NCBI RefSeq assembly: GCF_038051995.1
Contig: NZ_CP150290.1
Span: 6,796,501-6,860,500, forward strand
From: Paenibacillus sp. FSL H8-0537
Lineage (GTDB): Bacteria; Bacillota; Bacilli; Paenibacillales; Paenibacillaceae
Length of the DNA: 64,000 nucleotides
Reading direction: 5' to 3'
Below, piece after piece: positions 27,990 through 37,482 of this stretch (positions are counted from its first letter, which is position 1; every line of letters starts with the position of its first letter). Under the pieces are notes generated by a model. That model saw only the letters and a list, made by a program, of their open reading frames with translations. It ran no database searches and was not told the origin of the DNA. Both the position numbers and the translations under genes were made by a program.

Positions 27990-28697
27990 TTACGGCGTCC
28001 ATTGATCGTGAATAATGCCAACAAGTGCGCGATCATCCCCTATTTTCTCGAACACGAGACGCAGGCTGCGCCAGTCCATCCCCTCAACTGCCGGATCAAT
28101 ACCGTCAATATAATATTCCACGAAGTCATAGCTTTCCTTCGGATACACTTCGTTCAGATTATTGGTCGTTGTGCTTTTCCCCTGGACTTCGTTCAGCGAG
28201 ATTGTGCCATCCTTTGCAAAATCCGCATCATAAACAAATTGTTTATAATAATCTGCATAGGTCAAATGAATCGGCTCGCCTGATCCAGCAGACGTCCCCC
28301 AGACGTATGTTTTGGAATCCTCCATTAAACCGTTTAGCGTATCTTGCTTAAAGGTAAGGTCTGATTCTACGTCAACGTAAGCATAGGGTGAAAAGCGAAT
28401 TCCCTTCTTTGCATGTACCCAAGCTGCAACGGTTTGCATATCACTATTCTTAATCGCCCTCATGACGGTCGCTGCCGCTTCCCGCGCTGTCGGAGGCTGC
28501 CCCTCCACTGGCTCCTGTTCCTGCCCCTGCTCTTGCTGGGGCTGCCCCTGCTCGGGGAGCTGTTCAACTGTCGGCTGCACTTGTGGTGCAGCTGTCTCTT
28601 CTGCCTTCGGAGCCGTGTTTGGCGCAACTGCACAGGCCGTCATCATGAGCGTGATTGCAACCAAAACCATCCATCCTAAGTTTCCGACCTTATACAT
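27990..28697 (-). CDS. Lipoprotein with SH3-like Bacillus-type C-terminal domain of unknown function
   Basis: A 235-residue lipoprotein: signal peptide with lipobox MTAC (C22), a Pro/Glu/Gln-rich tether (about 30-75), then a domain starting at AATVMRAIKNSD. That domain contains KKGIRFSPYAYVD, TYVWGTSAGSGEPI and, at the end, WRSLRLVFEK plus GIIHDQWTP; the same domain also ends other Bacillus and Paenibacillus secreted proteins, some with CuAO-N domains. Its function is not known to me. The start is the ATG at 28697, with AAAGGAG 7 bases before it. Confidence 0.8.
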   Translation of the reverse strand: MYKVGNLGWMVLVAITLMMTACAVAPNTAPKAEETAAPQVQPTVEQLPEQGQPQQEQGQEQEPVEGQPPTAREAAATVMRAIKNSDMQTVAAWVHAKKGIRFSPYAYVDVESDLTFKQDTLNGLMEDSKTYVWGTSAGSGEPIHLTYADYYKQFVYDADFAKDGTISLNEVQGKSTTTNNLNEVYPKESYDFVEYYIDGIDPAVEGMDWRSLRLVFEKIGDDRALVGIIHDQWTP

Positions 28698-28765
28698 AAG
28701 CCCACTCCTTTGCCTTTTCACATGTGTTACATCTTATTATTACCCCTTTTATCATTATGCCCTTC

Positions 28766-28802
28766 GAAAAAATAAATAGGCCAGCTCATCCGTGAGCTGG
28801 CC
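28766..28802 (-). terminator. Terminator of giant paralogue A
   Basis: Perfect 10-base arms GGCCAGCTCA/TGAGCTGGCC around TCCG, followed on the minus strand by TATTTATTTTTTC. Confidence 0.88.
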
Positions 28803-28860
28803 CCAACAATCATTCACAATCTATAAGTCATCTATTTCATGCCTGCATTTTAAATGCCGC

Positions 28861-31800
28861 TTACAGCTCGATGACCGTATAGCGAATCTCTTGCTCCTCG
28901 ACCGAAGCTGCTGCAAACAGCTCGGAATCACCCGCATTATCCACATTTGGCTTGGATACTACAAATCCCTTCAAACGGTCATTTGTCCGCTGCGAGGCGT
29001 ATGCCTCTGCCTTGCCTTCAACCATCATCTCAATTCTGTTGACGTTGTGCAAATTAACGCCATCGTTAATTGACATGCCCGCCAAATCAACGGTAGGAAC
29101 CTTAATAGACCAGACGGATAACAGTCCTGGCATAATTCGGGTACGGCCATCACCTACGACGCCGCCTGCCATAAAGCTGCGCTTCTCTCCTTCGGGCTGA
29201 AGGTTCACTTCATATTGATACAAGCCTAAGCTGCTTTTATGAATAAAATCATGGCGCCTCGCTTCCCGATCAAGGAAGGTGGAAGAGCCAGAGTGCATAA
29301 AATCAACATATACTTCCCCGTCCGTCTCACGCGCTCCAGGCAGCACAACCCGGCAGCCGCTCACCATCATATGTGCTTTTCCGGCGATTTTGCTCCGGAT
29401 GAGAAGGTTGTCAAGGGATAGAGAGAATACAGCCGCGTCGCCTGCGCGCAGCGCTGCAAACTGCTCCGGGAACGTTTCCTCCTTAAAAATAAACTTAATA
29501 TTTTCAAACGGCTGAATGGCGCTATCTGCGGCATTCAGCATATTTTTCAGCTTGACGACCACATCGGCATGGATACCGCTCAGCTCTGCGACATGGCTGT
29601 CTTTGATTTTCGGGAAGCGATCATCTCCCAAAGTCATATAGCGGAATGCCTGATATTCCTGATAGAGGAAGTCGATCAAGGCAAGCCTAGCCTGACTGAA
29701 GCGTTCAAAAATATAATTATGGAACAGCGGCAAGCTTGCATCCATGCCATCACCAAGGTTTTGGCGCAAGCGATCCTCATTGGCATGAAGCTCAATCAGT
29801 TCAGCCGACAGCTTCTCGTCCTCTAGGAAATACGCACTGTAGGCTGACGATTTATTCTGATAATCCTCGACAACATTAAGGAATTCATAAAATGTCTTCC
29901 GGTATTCCCCCGCTTTTTCGGGAACCTTATTGTAAACCGGCTTCAGCATTTCCTCAAATTCCTCCCGCGACATCGTCATCAGGGTCGTATTATATCCGAA
30001 ATGATCTTGTGCGTTGTTGATCTGCTTCGTCAGGTCGATCAAGCCGCCGCCCTTCTCCCACAGCGCACGGCCGGCTGCCGCAGTCTTCTTGACCGAATCC
30101 AGCGATTTGGACAGCTCCTTCTCCTTCTCTTTCTTCTCCTTCTTAATGCTCTTATCGCTCTTGAAGGTTTCGTCTATGACAATCGTCTTGCCCTCAGTCG
30201 CCAGGTTGCTAATCGCCGATGCCAAAGCACCGCCAGCTCTAAGCGCTCCAACTACAGGAGCTACACCCGTAGCCAAAGCAACACATGTAACAACGATATC
30301 TACGGTTATCTTCAGCGACTCCACACGCAGCTCGTTTTTCAACGCCTCGACAAACGCAGTCGCTTTCGTTTGCAGCTCCTCGCCTTTGCTGTTTACATCC
30401 TTCAGCATCGCGTCGATATAATGCTTAAGCTCGTTTCTCTCTTTAACGAGCAATTCTCGGCGTTTCTCCATTTCCGCTGCTTTGTCCGAGGATTGAGCGA
30501 GGGCGTCCTTTATGACCCGTACCTGGCTGTCTTGGTTGCCCTGCACGTTTAAATAATCCTTATATAAATCCTCCGCTTGCTGAGCCGCCGTTATTAAGTT
30601 GCCGCCAAGCTCCAAATAGCGGTCGAACGGCATGAGCGGAACCCAGTTCCAAGGATGCCCGAAATAATCAAGCCCTTGGCTGAGCTGGGCAATCAGGATA
30701 GCCGCTTTGTTACGCAGAGCCAACCACTGAAGCGAAACCTCCAGCATACGGCTTTTGAAATCTTCAAACCGATGCACCTCATTATCATGCACCTCATGCA
30801 GCACCGCGTAGCGAAGCTCTTCGAACCAATCTGCATTCGGCATTGTTTTAAGCAGCCAACTCAGAAGAACTGCCGCTTCTTCCAAACGCTCCTCGCTCGA
30901 AGCCAGATAAGCAATGCTGGCTTTGTGCAGCGTGAGGCTTTTCTGCTCTAGGGAACCCATCAGCCGCTGATCGAAAACGAGCAGTTTGGAAGCGTCTGAC
31001 CGATGAACTACATTAAAGCTGCCAAAGAAGTCGGTATATTCAATAGGCGCAGGTCTGCCGTCATTTTTCATTCCACAGCGTCCCGGCCTGCCGTCTGCCG
31101 CAGCTGCCTTATACTCGCCATCGTTGCCGTTTGTTCCATCTATTCCGTCTTTCGCCCTACGCGTTTCACTTTTGTAATATCTTTTGCTAGTTGTCATGTA
31201 CATTCGCACAGTTTCAGTCTCAAAAAACCAGCCGCCTTGACCGCCTTTTCCACCGGCTGCTCCCATGCCCGGCTTTGCCTGCTCACCGGCCTTGCCCGCC
31301 TCGTTCTCCATCGTAATGTAGTGCTCATTGGCGGAGATGACGTATCCGACTATAATATCCCCTCCGTTGCCGCCAGCTCCAGATGCTCCAGCATTCCCAC
31401 CTCGGCCTCCGTTGCTGCCATTGGTGCCTGGCGTTGGATCGTCGTCAAAGAAAATACCAACCTGGTAGTCTACTCCCTTATTACCGCCTTTGCCTTTGCC
31501 TCCGTCTCCGCCATTCTCCCCTCGCCCGCCTTGGCCGCCGTTAGCGATCAGCTTTAATTCACCCTTCAGCTCGAAGCTCTCTGCCGCCAATGTAATAGCG
31601 CCGCCATTGTAGCCATTTGATCCAGATTTTCCAGCTGTACCATCCCCGCCTGGCTGGCCAGGATTGGTTGCCCCTGTACCTTCTTCAGCATGGTCAGTCT
31701 TAGTAAAGTTGATTGCGGGTTGTTCACCTGATGCATCGATTACAGCCTCTCCCTCAGAGGAGATGATACGGGCATTAATGGTAATATCTTTTCCTTTTGT

Positions 31801-32028
31801 CTCAAGCTTGCCCGACAAGCAAACGGTATCCGCATGAATAACATAATCGCATGTCGTATCCTTTAAATATTCAGAAGTCAAAGTAAAATCAGCAGCCGTT
31901 AAATAAATCGTATTTCCCCTCTTGCCGCGCTGAACATTCGAATACTTTAATTGACTAGCGAGCCATTCCCGCTCCATATTCTGCTGCGTAAGTCTATTCT
32001 CACCAATATTACTTTCTGTTGTGGGCAT
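28861..32028 (-). CDS. Giant glycine-rich/helical/beta protein, paralogue A (toxin-like architecture)
   Basis: A 1055-residue protein without signal peptide. A beta-rich N-terminus (about 35-110) leads to a Gly/Asn/Asp-rich region (about 110-325; GGDGGKGKGG, GRGGNAGASGAGGNGG) with islands such as GAITLAAESFELKGELKLIA. A long helical region (about 350-840) follows. Inside it coiled coils (about 500-575 and 620-655, KKEKKEKEKELSK) flank one hydrophobic hairpin (about 578-610, VTCVALATGVAPVV). A beta domain (about 850-1055) ends the protein with PGLLSVWSIKVP. The helix-hydrophobic-helix pattern recalls ClyA/HBL-type pore formers, and the C-terminal layout recalls Tc toxin A subunits; both are impressions, not alignments. 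The start is the ATG at 32028 behind GGGAGG. Paralogue B lies at 47032-50289. Confidence 0.8.
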   Translation of the reverse strand: MPTTESNIGENRLTQQNMEREWLASQLKYSNVQRGKRGNTIYLTAADFTLTSEYLKDTTCDYVIHADTVCLSGKLETKGKDITINARIISSEGEAVIDASGEQPAINFTKTDHAEEGTGATNPGQPGGDGTAGKSGSNGYNGGAITLAAESFELKGELKLIANGGQGGRGENGGDGGKGKGGNKGVDYQVGIFFDDDPTPGTNGSNGGRGGNAGASGAGGNGGDIIVGYVISANEHYITMENEAGKAGEQAKPGMGAAGGKGGQGGWFFETETVRMYMTTSKRYYKSETRRAKDGIDGTNGNDGEYKAAAADGRPGRCGMKNDGRPAPIEYTDFFGSFNVVHRSDASKLLVFDQRLMGSLEQKSLTLHKASIAYLASSEERLEEAAVLLSWLLKTMPNADWFEELRYAVLHEVHDNEVHRFEDFKSRMLEVSLQWLALRNKAAILIAQLSQGLDYFGHPWNWVPLMPFDRYLELGGNLITAAQQAEDLYKDYLNVQGNQDSQVRVIKDALAQSSDKAAEMEKRRELLVKERNELKHYIDAMLKDVNSKGEELQTKATAFVEALKNELRVESLKITVDIVVTCVALATGVAPVVGALRAGGALASAISNLATEGKTIVIDETFKSDKSIKKEKKEKEKELSKSLDSVKKTAAAGRALWEKGGGLIDLTKQINNAQDHFGYNTTLMTMSREEFEEMLKPVYNKVPEKAGEYRKTFYEFLNVVEDYQNKSSAYSAYFLEDEKLSAELIELHANEDRLRQNLGDGMDASLPLFHNYIFERFSQARLALIDFLYQEYQAFRYMTLGDDRFPKIKDSHVAELSGIHADVVVKLKNMLNAADSAIQPFENIKFIFKEETFPEQFAALRAGDAAVFSLSLDNLLIRSKIAGKAHMMVSGCRVVLPGARETDGEVYVDFMHSGSSTFLDREARRHDFIHKSSLGLYQYEVNLQPEGEKRSFMAGGVVGDGRTRIMPGLLSVWSIKVPTVDLAGMSINDGVNLHNVNRIEMMVEGKAEAYASQRTNDRLKGFVVSKPNVDNAGDSELFAAASVEEQEIRYTVIEL

Positions 32029-32105
32029 TCCTTCGCCTCCCTGTATTTTCCTCATAAAATAGCGAAAAACCAGATTACTTCCATCCTTCTATCGGCTACA
32101 TTCCT

Positions 32106-32172
32106 GTAAAAGCTTGTAAGCTTTCACTAAATTCATCTTATCAAATCGCTCTGAACGGATTATGAACCATAT
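32106..32172 (-). promoter_or_regulatory. Conserved upstream block, copy A
   Basis: Nearly identical to the block before paralogue B. On the minus strand it runs GGTTCATAATCCGTTCAGAG and onward to a GCTTACAAGC segment. It contains the imperfect dyad CCGTTCAGAGCGA between a TTCATA (-35-like) and a TAAGAT/TGATAA (-10-like) box. It probably holds the promoter and an operator. Confidence 0.6.
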
Positions 32173-32188
32173 TCTCCCTGCAAAGGAT

Positions 32189-32220
32189 ATAAAAAAAACA
32201 GGCTGCCACGAGGCAGCCTG
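32189..32220 (-). terminator. Terminator of the SLH-RCC1 gene
   Basis: CAGGCTGCC, TCGT, GGCAGCCTG on the minus strand followed by eight T. Confidence 0.9.
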
Positions 32221-32239
32221 CATGTATCTTTTTTCCTTT

Positions 32240-35200
32240 TTATGGTGTAAACAGCAAATTCAAATTATTGACGATTCCAGGTGTATAGCGCTCACCACTG
32301 CCACCTTCACCAAGCATGCCGTCAGCACCGTCGCCCCAAGCCCATAAGCTGCCATCTGCTTTTAGAGCATATGTTGTATTACTGCCCCCTCCGTTGATCG
32401 CGATGACATTTGAAATGCCACCAACAATGCCGGGAGTGTTTGTATTATTGGTATGGCCAAAACCTAGCTTGCCGCTTTGGTTGCTGCCCCATGCATATAC
32501 ATTTCCAGCTTCATCTTGTGCAAAAGATTGATAATTCCCTGCACCGAGCAGAGTAATTTTCGGCAGATCCTCAAGTTCAACTGGAACCAATTGATTGGCA
32601 TTTGTTCCGTTGCCTACTTGGCCCATTTGATTAAAGCCCCAAGCATATACACTTCCTGTCACGCTTAAGGCAAGAGCATGCTGGTTGCCCATCTTCATGG
32701 AAACAATATTAGTTAGTCCCGATACTTGAACCGGAACATTGCTGCTTGTTGTCGTGCCGTTGCCTAGCTGACCATTTGTATTGTCGCCCCAAGCCCAGAC
32801 GGTTCCATCAGCTTTTAAAACATAGGAGGAAGCGTATCTAGCCTGGATTTCGAGCACATGATCCAAGCCTGGTACTTGAACAAGCGGTGAATAATCTCCC
32901 CATGTCCATACCGTTCCATCACTTTTCAATACAAGTGAGTTAGTGCCGCCTTCTGCTGAAATCGCAATAGCATGATCAATCCCGTTCACTTTAACTGGTG
33001 TGTTGTTTGAGCCCCGGCCCCATTGCCATACGTCGCCTTTCGAGGTCAGAATCAGGGAATGGCCAAAGCCAGCTTGTACCGCAATAATATCACTTGGCAA
33101 GTTAGGCACTGTAAATCGGTTAGGAGAAGCTGTCGTCGTCCCATTGCCAATTTGCGCATTCCAGTTAGCACCCCATGTGAGCACTTGGCCTATCGCGTCC
33201 AACACAATGGCATGGTTCGATCCTAATGAGAAATGATTTTGCGGCAAAATAGCAATATCATTCACTTCATACTCCAGTTCCTCAGAGTCCAGACTCGCTT
33301 CCCGCAATGAATCTGCTGCATTTGCGGTTATCGTATGTGTTCCCGGCGCTAAAGCATTCAGTGCAAGCGTCAGAGTATCCGTAGTTGCCGTGCCAGAGGC
33401 CAGAATTGTTGTTCCATCTGTGTCGTAAACCGTCACCACGCTGCCAGCAGTCAGTTCGCCAATCGTAATCATTGGCAAGTGGTTCGAATACGAACCGTCT
33501 ACTGAAATAACAGGCTGCCCCATTACGCTTTCTTGACTTACAGCTTTCGCTGCCTGTCCTGTTGTAGGAGCCGCTGCATTTTTCGGCGTCACTTCAAAAG
33601 TAATAAATTTGCCAGCATCTTCGCTGCCAAGCACATACGTTAAGCTTGTCGCTCCATCAATTGCTGTATAATGAATGGTCTGTTCGTAGTCATCTGAGCG
33701 ATACCACTGATAGGTTGTTCCCTCTTCTGCATCCCCATCGGTATCCCAGTAGTAATAATTCCCTGTTAACGTTTGGCCTACTGCAAGTACACCTGTAACT
33801 TGAACTCCTTCTACGTATGGAGCAACGGGAGCGTTTTTCACTGCGCCCGTAATTGTACTTTTAACGGTATCTCCAATTGTTGGTTCTGCTGCATTCGCTG
33901 GCGTAACCTCGAAGGTGATATAATACCCCGCATCTTCCTCGCTGAGCACATAGGTTGAGTCATTTGCTCCGTCAATTTGCGTATAGTTCGATCCATTCTC
34001 ATCATCCGAACGATACCATCCGTAAGCTGTCCCATCTTCCAAGTCGCCATCTGCATCTTGGTAAGTGTAGTTGCCCGTTAGCGTTTCCCCAACAGTCGCT
34101 GCCCCGCTAATAAAAACATCGGATGCCGTTGGAGCCTGTGGCACTGGTGTTGCTGTCGGTTCAGGCGTTGCTGTTGGCTCTGGTGTTGCTGTTGCGCTCG
34201 GCTCCGGCGTTGCTGTTGCTGTTGGCTCTGGCGTTGCAGTAGCCGTCGGCGTTGCGCTTGGTGTCGGTGTTGCTGTTGACGATCCAGTTGATCCCGTTGT
34301 TGTAGTTGCTGTTGGAGCTGGAGTAGCTGGAGGATTTTCAAAAGTCGTCCCCGCGCCTCCCGTATTAATTGTAGCCAGTACGATTGTACCTTGGCCTAAC
34401 ATTTTCACAACCGTATCCAGCACAAGCGTGTTAACCCTGCTGGCTTGGCCAAGGTTAACTGTCGAGCCTGTTGCTCCTGACTGGACATTCAACTGCTGAA
34501 CAGTGCCTGTCGGCAGGTCAACTTGAATTTGCTGAGCGCTGACATTGACCGTGTTGAACGAGCCTTGCAAGGTTACTTTCGAGCCTGCTGGCAGTGCAGC
34601 ATTTACGTTTACATTGCCAAAGCCCGTTGCTGAGCCAGATTCCTGAATAATGGCAGATGAATTAATCATAACAAGCGCAACGGTTGTTGAGCCTTCCGAC
34701 ACGATACGTACGGTTCCCGTGCCTGATTTTTTGTCGATAACAATATCAATAAGCACCGAGTCGTTAAAATGGATACTGTTCTCGCCGCCGCCTTGAACGG
34801 TGACTGTTCCCGTTACTTTGACGTTATTCAAAAACGCATCACCGTTGCCGATGCCTTCGCCCAATAACAGGTCGCCATTAATGACCATGTTTTGCAGCGT
34901 CACACCGCCTGTGCTAACAACGACATCTTTATTAACCGTCTCAACTCCAGTAGCTGGACCATAAGTTCCCGCCGTATCATAAACGGTAGCTTGCGACTCC
35001 ATTGCCCGGTTCAGCGTTACTACCGCTTCTGCGCGAGTAATAAAGGCTGCTGGCTTGAACGTATTGTCCGCGCTGTAGCCTTTCATAATCTCCTCAGCCA
35101 CGACTGTGCCAATCGCATCCTTGCTCCAGCTGGCAAACTGATTCGCATCTGTGAAAGCTGCTGCCGTAGTGCTGGATGCCGGATTAATTTTCAGAAGACG

Positions 35201-35620
35201 GATGACAATTACCGCAGCCTCTTGACGGCTAATCGGCTTGAAGGCTCCGATTGTTCCATCCGCATAGCCGGAAATGTAGCCTGCTTTCACCGCTTTCGCG
35301 ATATCTGCATAAGCCCAGTTTGTAGATGGCACATCACTAAACGAAATTTCCGTTTGCTCGGTAAAACCGAATGCACGATTAACCAGTGTTATAAATTCAG
35401 CTCTTGTAATTTGATTTTCCGGCTTAAAGCTGCCATCCTCATAGCCTGTGATCAGCCCTTTGCCGATCCACTCTGAAACTTGGCTTTGTGCCCAATGCCC
35501 TTCAATATCGGCTGGGGTTGCCGCTGCTGCTGTGGCACCAAATGCCATACCAAACGACGACAACAATAGACATGCTGCAACTGCTGATGATACAAGCTTT
35601 TTGACTAGTTTGTTCTTCAC
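32240..35620 (-). CDS. SLH surface protein with RCC1-like propeller
   Basis: A 1126-residue exported protein. Signal peptide ends near residue 34; three SLH domains (about 36-205) bind the wall polymer; a repetitive beta region (about 215-425) follows; a Pro/Thr linker (about 430-505, ATPEPTATP repeats) leads to two similar 90-residue Ig-like repeats (about 510-690, each with GNYTY/GNYYYWDTDGD); an Ig-like OmpA/Big-type segment follows, and about 330 C-terminal residues form RCC1-like repeats (VWAWGDNTNGQLGNGTTT and relatives). RCC1 propellers bind proteins or chromatin in eukaryotes; on a bacterial surface they may bind a partner. Promoter block shared with two other surface genes. Confidence 0.87.
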   Translation of the reverse strand: MKNKLVKKLVSSAVAACLLLSSFGMAFGATAAAATPADIEGHWAQSQVSEWIGKGLITGYEDGSFKPENQITRAEFITLVNRAFGFTEQTEISFSDVPSTNWAYADIAKAVKAGYISGYADGTIGAFKPISRQEAAVIVIRLLKINPASSTTAAAFTDANQFASWSKDAIGTVVAEEIMKGYSADNTFKPAAFITRAEAVVTLNRAMESQATVYDTAGTYGPATGVETVNKDVVVSTGGVTLQNMVINGDLLLGEGIGNGDAFLNNVKVTGTVTVQGGGENSIHFNDSVLIDIVIDKKSGTGTVRIVSEGSTTVALVMINSSAIIQESGSATGFGNVNVNAALPAGSKVTLQGSFNTVNVSAQQIQVDLPTGTVQQLNVQSGATGSTVNLGQASRVNTLVLDTVVKMLGQGTIVLATINTGGAGTTFENPPATPAPTATTTTGSTGSSTATPTPSATPTATATPEPTATATPEPSATATPEPTATPEPTATPVPQAPTASDVFISGAATVGETLTGNYTYQDADGDLEDGTAYGWYRSDDENGSNYTQIDGANDSTYVLSEEDAGYYITFEVTPANAAEPTIGDTVKSTITGAVKNAPVAPYVEGVQVTGVLAVGQTLTGNYYYWDTDGDAEEGTTYQWYRSDDYEQTIHYTAIDGATSLTYVLGSEDAGKFITFEVTPKNAAAPTTGQAAKAVSQESVMGQPVISVDGSYSNHLPMITIGELTAGSVVTVYDTDGTTILASGTATTDTLTLALNALAPGTHTITANAADSLREASLDSEELEYEVNDIAILPQNHFSLGSNHAIVLDAIGQVLTWGANWNAQIGNGTTTASPNRFTVPNLPSDIIAVQAGFGHSLILTSKGDVWQWGRGSNNTPVKVNGIDHAIAISAEGGTNSLVLKSDGTVWTWGDYSPLVQVPGLDHVLEIQARYASSYVLKADGTVWAWGDNTNGQLGNGTTTSSNVPVQVSGLTNIVSMKMGNQHALALSVTGSVYAWGFNQMGQVGNGTNANQLVPVELEDLPKITLLGAGNYQSFAQDEAGNVYAWGSNQSGKLGFGHTNNTNTPGIVGGISNVIAINGGGSNTTYALKADGSLWAWGDGADGMLGEGGSGERYTPGIVNNLNLLFTP

Positions 35621-35681
35621 GATAGTCCTCCTAATAATTCTTCTTCACTATTGATTGGTTCTTTATTCCTACTAATAAATA

Positions 35682-35716
35682 AGTATAACTCTACCCAATG
35701 ACAGCAAAATGACAAA
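35682..35716 (-). promoter_or_regulatory. Shared surface-gene promoter, copy 2
   Basis: TTTGTCATTTT and GCTGTCATTGG in tandem, then TATACT at 35682-35687, 17 bases after CTGTC begins. Upstream also shares GTCGGAG with copy 3. Confidence 0.75.
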
Positions 35717-35760
35717 CTCCGACAAGGAGTATGCAAATCCGATAGAGACACGGCAATCCT

Positions 35761-35825
35761 CAAAAAAAAAAGGCCCTTCGAACGAGCAAAAGCAGCCTTT
35801 CCGAAGGAAGGACTGCTTTTACTCG
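35761..35825 (-). terminator. Terminator of the eight-gene operon
   Basis: Arms CGAGTAAAAGCAG and CTGCTTTTGCTCG with one mismatch, an inner CCTTCC/GGAAGG pair, then a T-run on the minus strand at 35762-35771. Confidence 0.75.
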
Positions 35826-35868
35826 TTTCTTGGTATATGTTAAAACAAATGTCATCATGGTCAACAAC

Positions 35869-36663
35869 TCAGCCGCCGGCACCTTGATACTTGTTCGCAC
35901 CATACATCCAGAACCTATAGCCTGCCCAATAACAAAGGGGACCGACAATTGGCACCATCCACATTGCCCATTGTGGCAAAAGGGTGGCATCATTAGATAA
36001 AAGGAATGCCGCTGGATAAAAGCTAACAAATGCCAGTGGTACAAGGGCAGTAAGCAATAACTGAATAAACGTTCCGAATATCGGCAAAGGGTACGCAATA
36101 AAATCTTTTAATTTAAAAAACAGGGTGAACATAAAATTAGTTCTAATCCATATAAAAGAAACAGCACCGATGATGGTGAGGATTCCAGCATAAATCATAG
36201 CACCGCTGACAACGACTAGCATTAAGTATATGTACTCGCTCAGCGTCCATTGCATATTCAACTTCGAGATGGACCAAATCAAAACAGAACCGGAGATTAA
36301 AATATGGGCGATGTACCCTAAGTTGAAGCCTCTGCTTACTAAGTATAGATAAGGATTTACAGGTTTTATAAGCAAAATATCAAACGTGCCCTGTCTAACC
36401 TGGCTTTCCAATTCACGCATCTGTACAAAAGAAAAGGATGCCCCTAATGCATATGTAAAGAGACCAATGCTATACAAAAGGGCTATTTCAGGCCAAGTCC
36501 ACCCAGCTATTGTGTTAAACCTTTGGATAAACAACCAGATTATAATATAGTCTCCGGCATATGCGATGATTTGAGCAAAAGCGGAAAGGATGAAATCAGC
36601 CCGATACTCCATTCTTTCTTTTAATAATAAACGAACTAGCTTGCCAAACAACTGCAGTGTCAT
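35869..36663 (-). CDS. ABC-2 type permease (DUF990 group), second subunit
   Basis: A 264-residue membrane protein with six hydrophobic helices and the QVRQGTFDILLIKPVNPYLYLV segment after helix two, a mark of the ABC-2/DUF990 permeases. AGGCGGA lies before the ATG. It pairs with the preceding permease and ATPase to form an exporter, probably for the product of the upstream enzymes. It ends the operon. Confidence 0.87.
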   Translation of the reverse strand: MTLQLFGKLVRLLLKERMEYRADFILSAFAQIIAYAGDYIIIWLFIQRFNTIAGWTWPEIALLYSIGLFTYALGASFSFVQMRELESQVRQGTFDILLIKPVNPYLYLVSRGFNLGYIAHILISGSVLIWSISKLNMQWTLSEYIYLMLVVVSGAMIYAGILTIIGAVSFIWIRTNFMFTLFFKLKDFIAYPLPIFGTFIQLLLTALVPLAFVSFYPAAFLLSNDATLLPQWAMWMVPIVGPLCYWAGYRFWMYGANKYQGAGG

Positions 36664-36681
36664 GAATTTCCGCCTTCCTCT

Positions 36682-37470
36682 TTATCCGCCCTGCACAACT
36701 AAGCGACGCACGGCTCTAGTCCAAAGCCATTGAACGAGGACAAGTAATCCAACGATCCATCCTACCCCAATGGCAAGTACCTGCCATAGCTCGCTGCTCG
36801 TTATATTGCCTAAATATATGGCAGCCGGGACATAACCCATGTACTGAAATGGCAGCATTTTCGCTACAGAAGCCCATGTAGGGGGGAAAAACCAAATGGG
36901 CAAAAAAGAGCCAGAGAAGATAGTAATTAGGCCTCCCATCATCCAACTAAGAGCAAAATGATTCATAAACCAAAACGCGAGTAAAGAGATCAAATAACCA
37001 AGAAGAAATGAAATAATAAGAGCTAAAATCAATGCCAATAAAAAAGCGAAAAAGTTGGTTGATGTAGCAGGTGGAAGTATTCCGAAAAACAGCCCCGCTA
37101 TAAGGAGAGACGGTGCAACGGTGAAGGCTAGCTGATAGAGCGAGTTGCCTAGCCCGTCAAAAAGTAAATATAACGGGTACGATAGCGGCTTGATTAATTC
37201 AGAGGCAATCCCTCCCGATTTTAAGCTTCCATCTACTTTACTGCTTACCCCATTTAACAACAGGGCAAAAAGCAGGGTATTGATAATGCTGTATGTAATC
37301 ATTTGTTCGGCCTTAATACCCGCTACGCTGCCGTTTCCAATAACGGCTCGCCAGATTTCAACCTGGATCAGAATCGTGACAAAGTTGCCCAGTAAACGGA
37401 GCCAAACCTCCGAACGGTAAGCTAGCTGGTTAGAAAAAGCTTTCATTGTGAACATAAGATACATTCTCAT
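36682..37470 (-). CDS. ABC-2 type permease (DUF990 group), first subunit
   Basis: A 262-residue six-helix protein. The loop SKVDGSLKSGGIASELIKPLSYPLYLL after helix two (shown by its key residues S-G-G-I-A-S-E-L-I-K-P) matches the group. It starts 12 bases after the ATPase gene and lies 18 bases before the second permease. It is a component of the putative exporter. Confidence 0.87.
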   Translation of the reverse strand: MRMYLMFTMKAFSNQLAYRSEVWLRLLGNFVTILIQVEIWRAVIGNGSVAGIKAEQMITYSIINTLLFALLLNGVSSKVDGSLKSGGIASELIKPLSYPLYLLFDGLGNSLYQLAFTVAPSLLIAGLFFGILPPATSTNFFAFLLALILALIISFLLGYLISLLAFWFMNHFALSWMMGGLITIFSGSFLPIWFFPPTWASVAKMLPFQYMGYVPAAIYLGNITSSELWQVLAIGVGWIVGLLVLVQWLWTRAVRRLVVQGG

Positions 37471-37482
37471 TCCTAATCCACC

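Noticed and set aside
30001..30552. 183-codon plus-strand frame
   Set aside because: Antisense to the helical middle of paralogue A, no start signals.
31080..31700. Repetitive GC-rich DNA in paralogue A, similar at 49300-49930 in paralogue B
   Set aside because: It comes from glycine codons of the Gly-rich domain; not a separate repeat element.
34130..34330. Short tandem-like DNA repeats resembling a repeat array
   Set aside because: They encode the ATPEPTATP linker; unit lengths vary and no CRISPR-like spacers exist.
34071..34499. Plus-strand frame rich in Gly-Val-Ala repeats
   Set aside because: It is the antisense reading of the Pro/Thr linker codons of the SLH-RCC1 gene.
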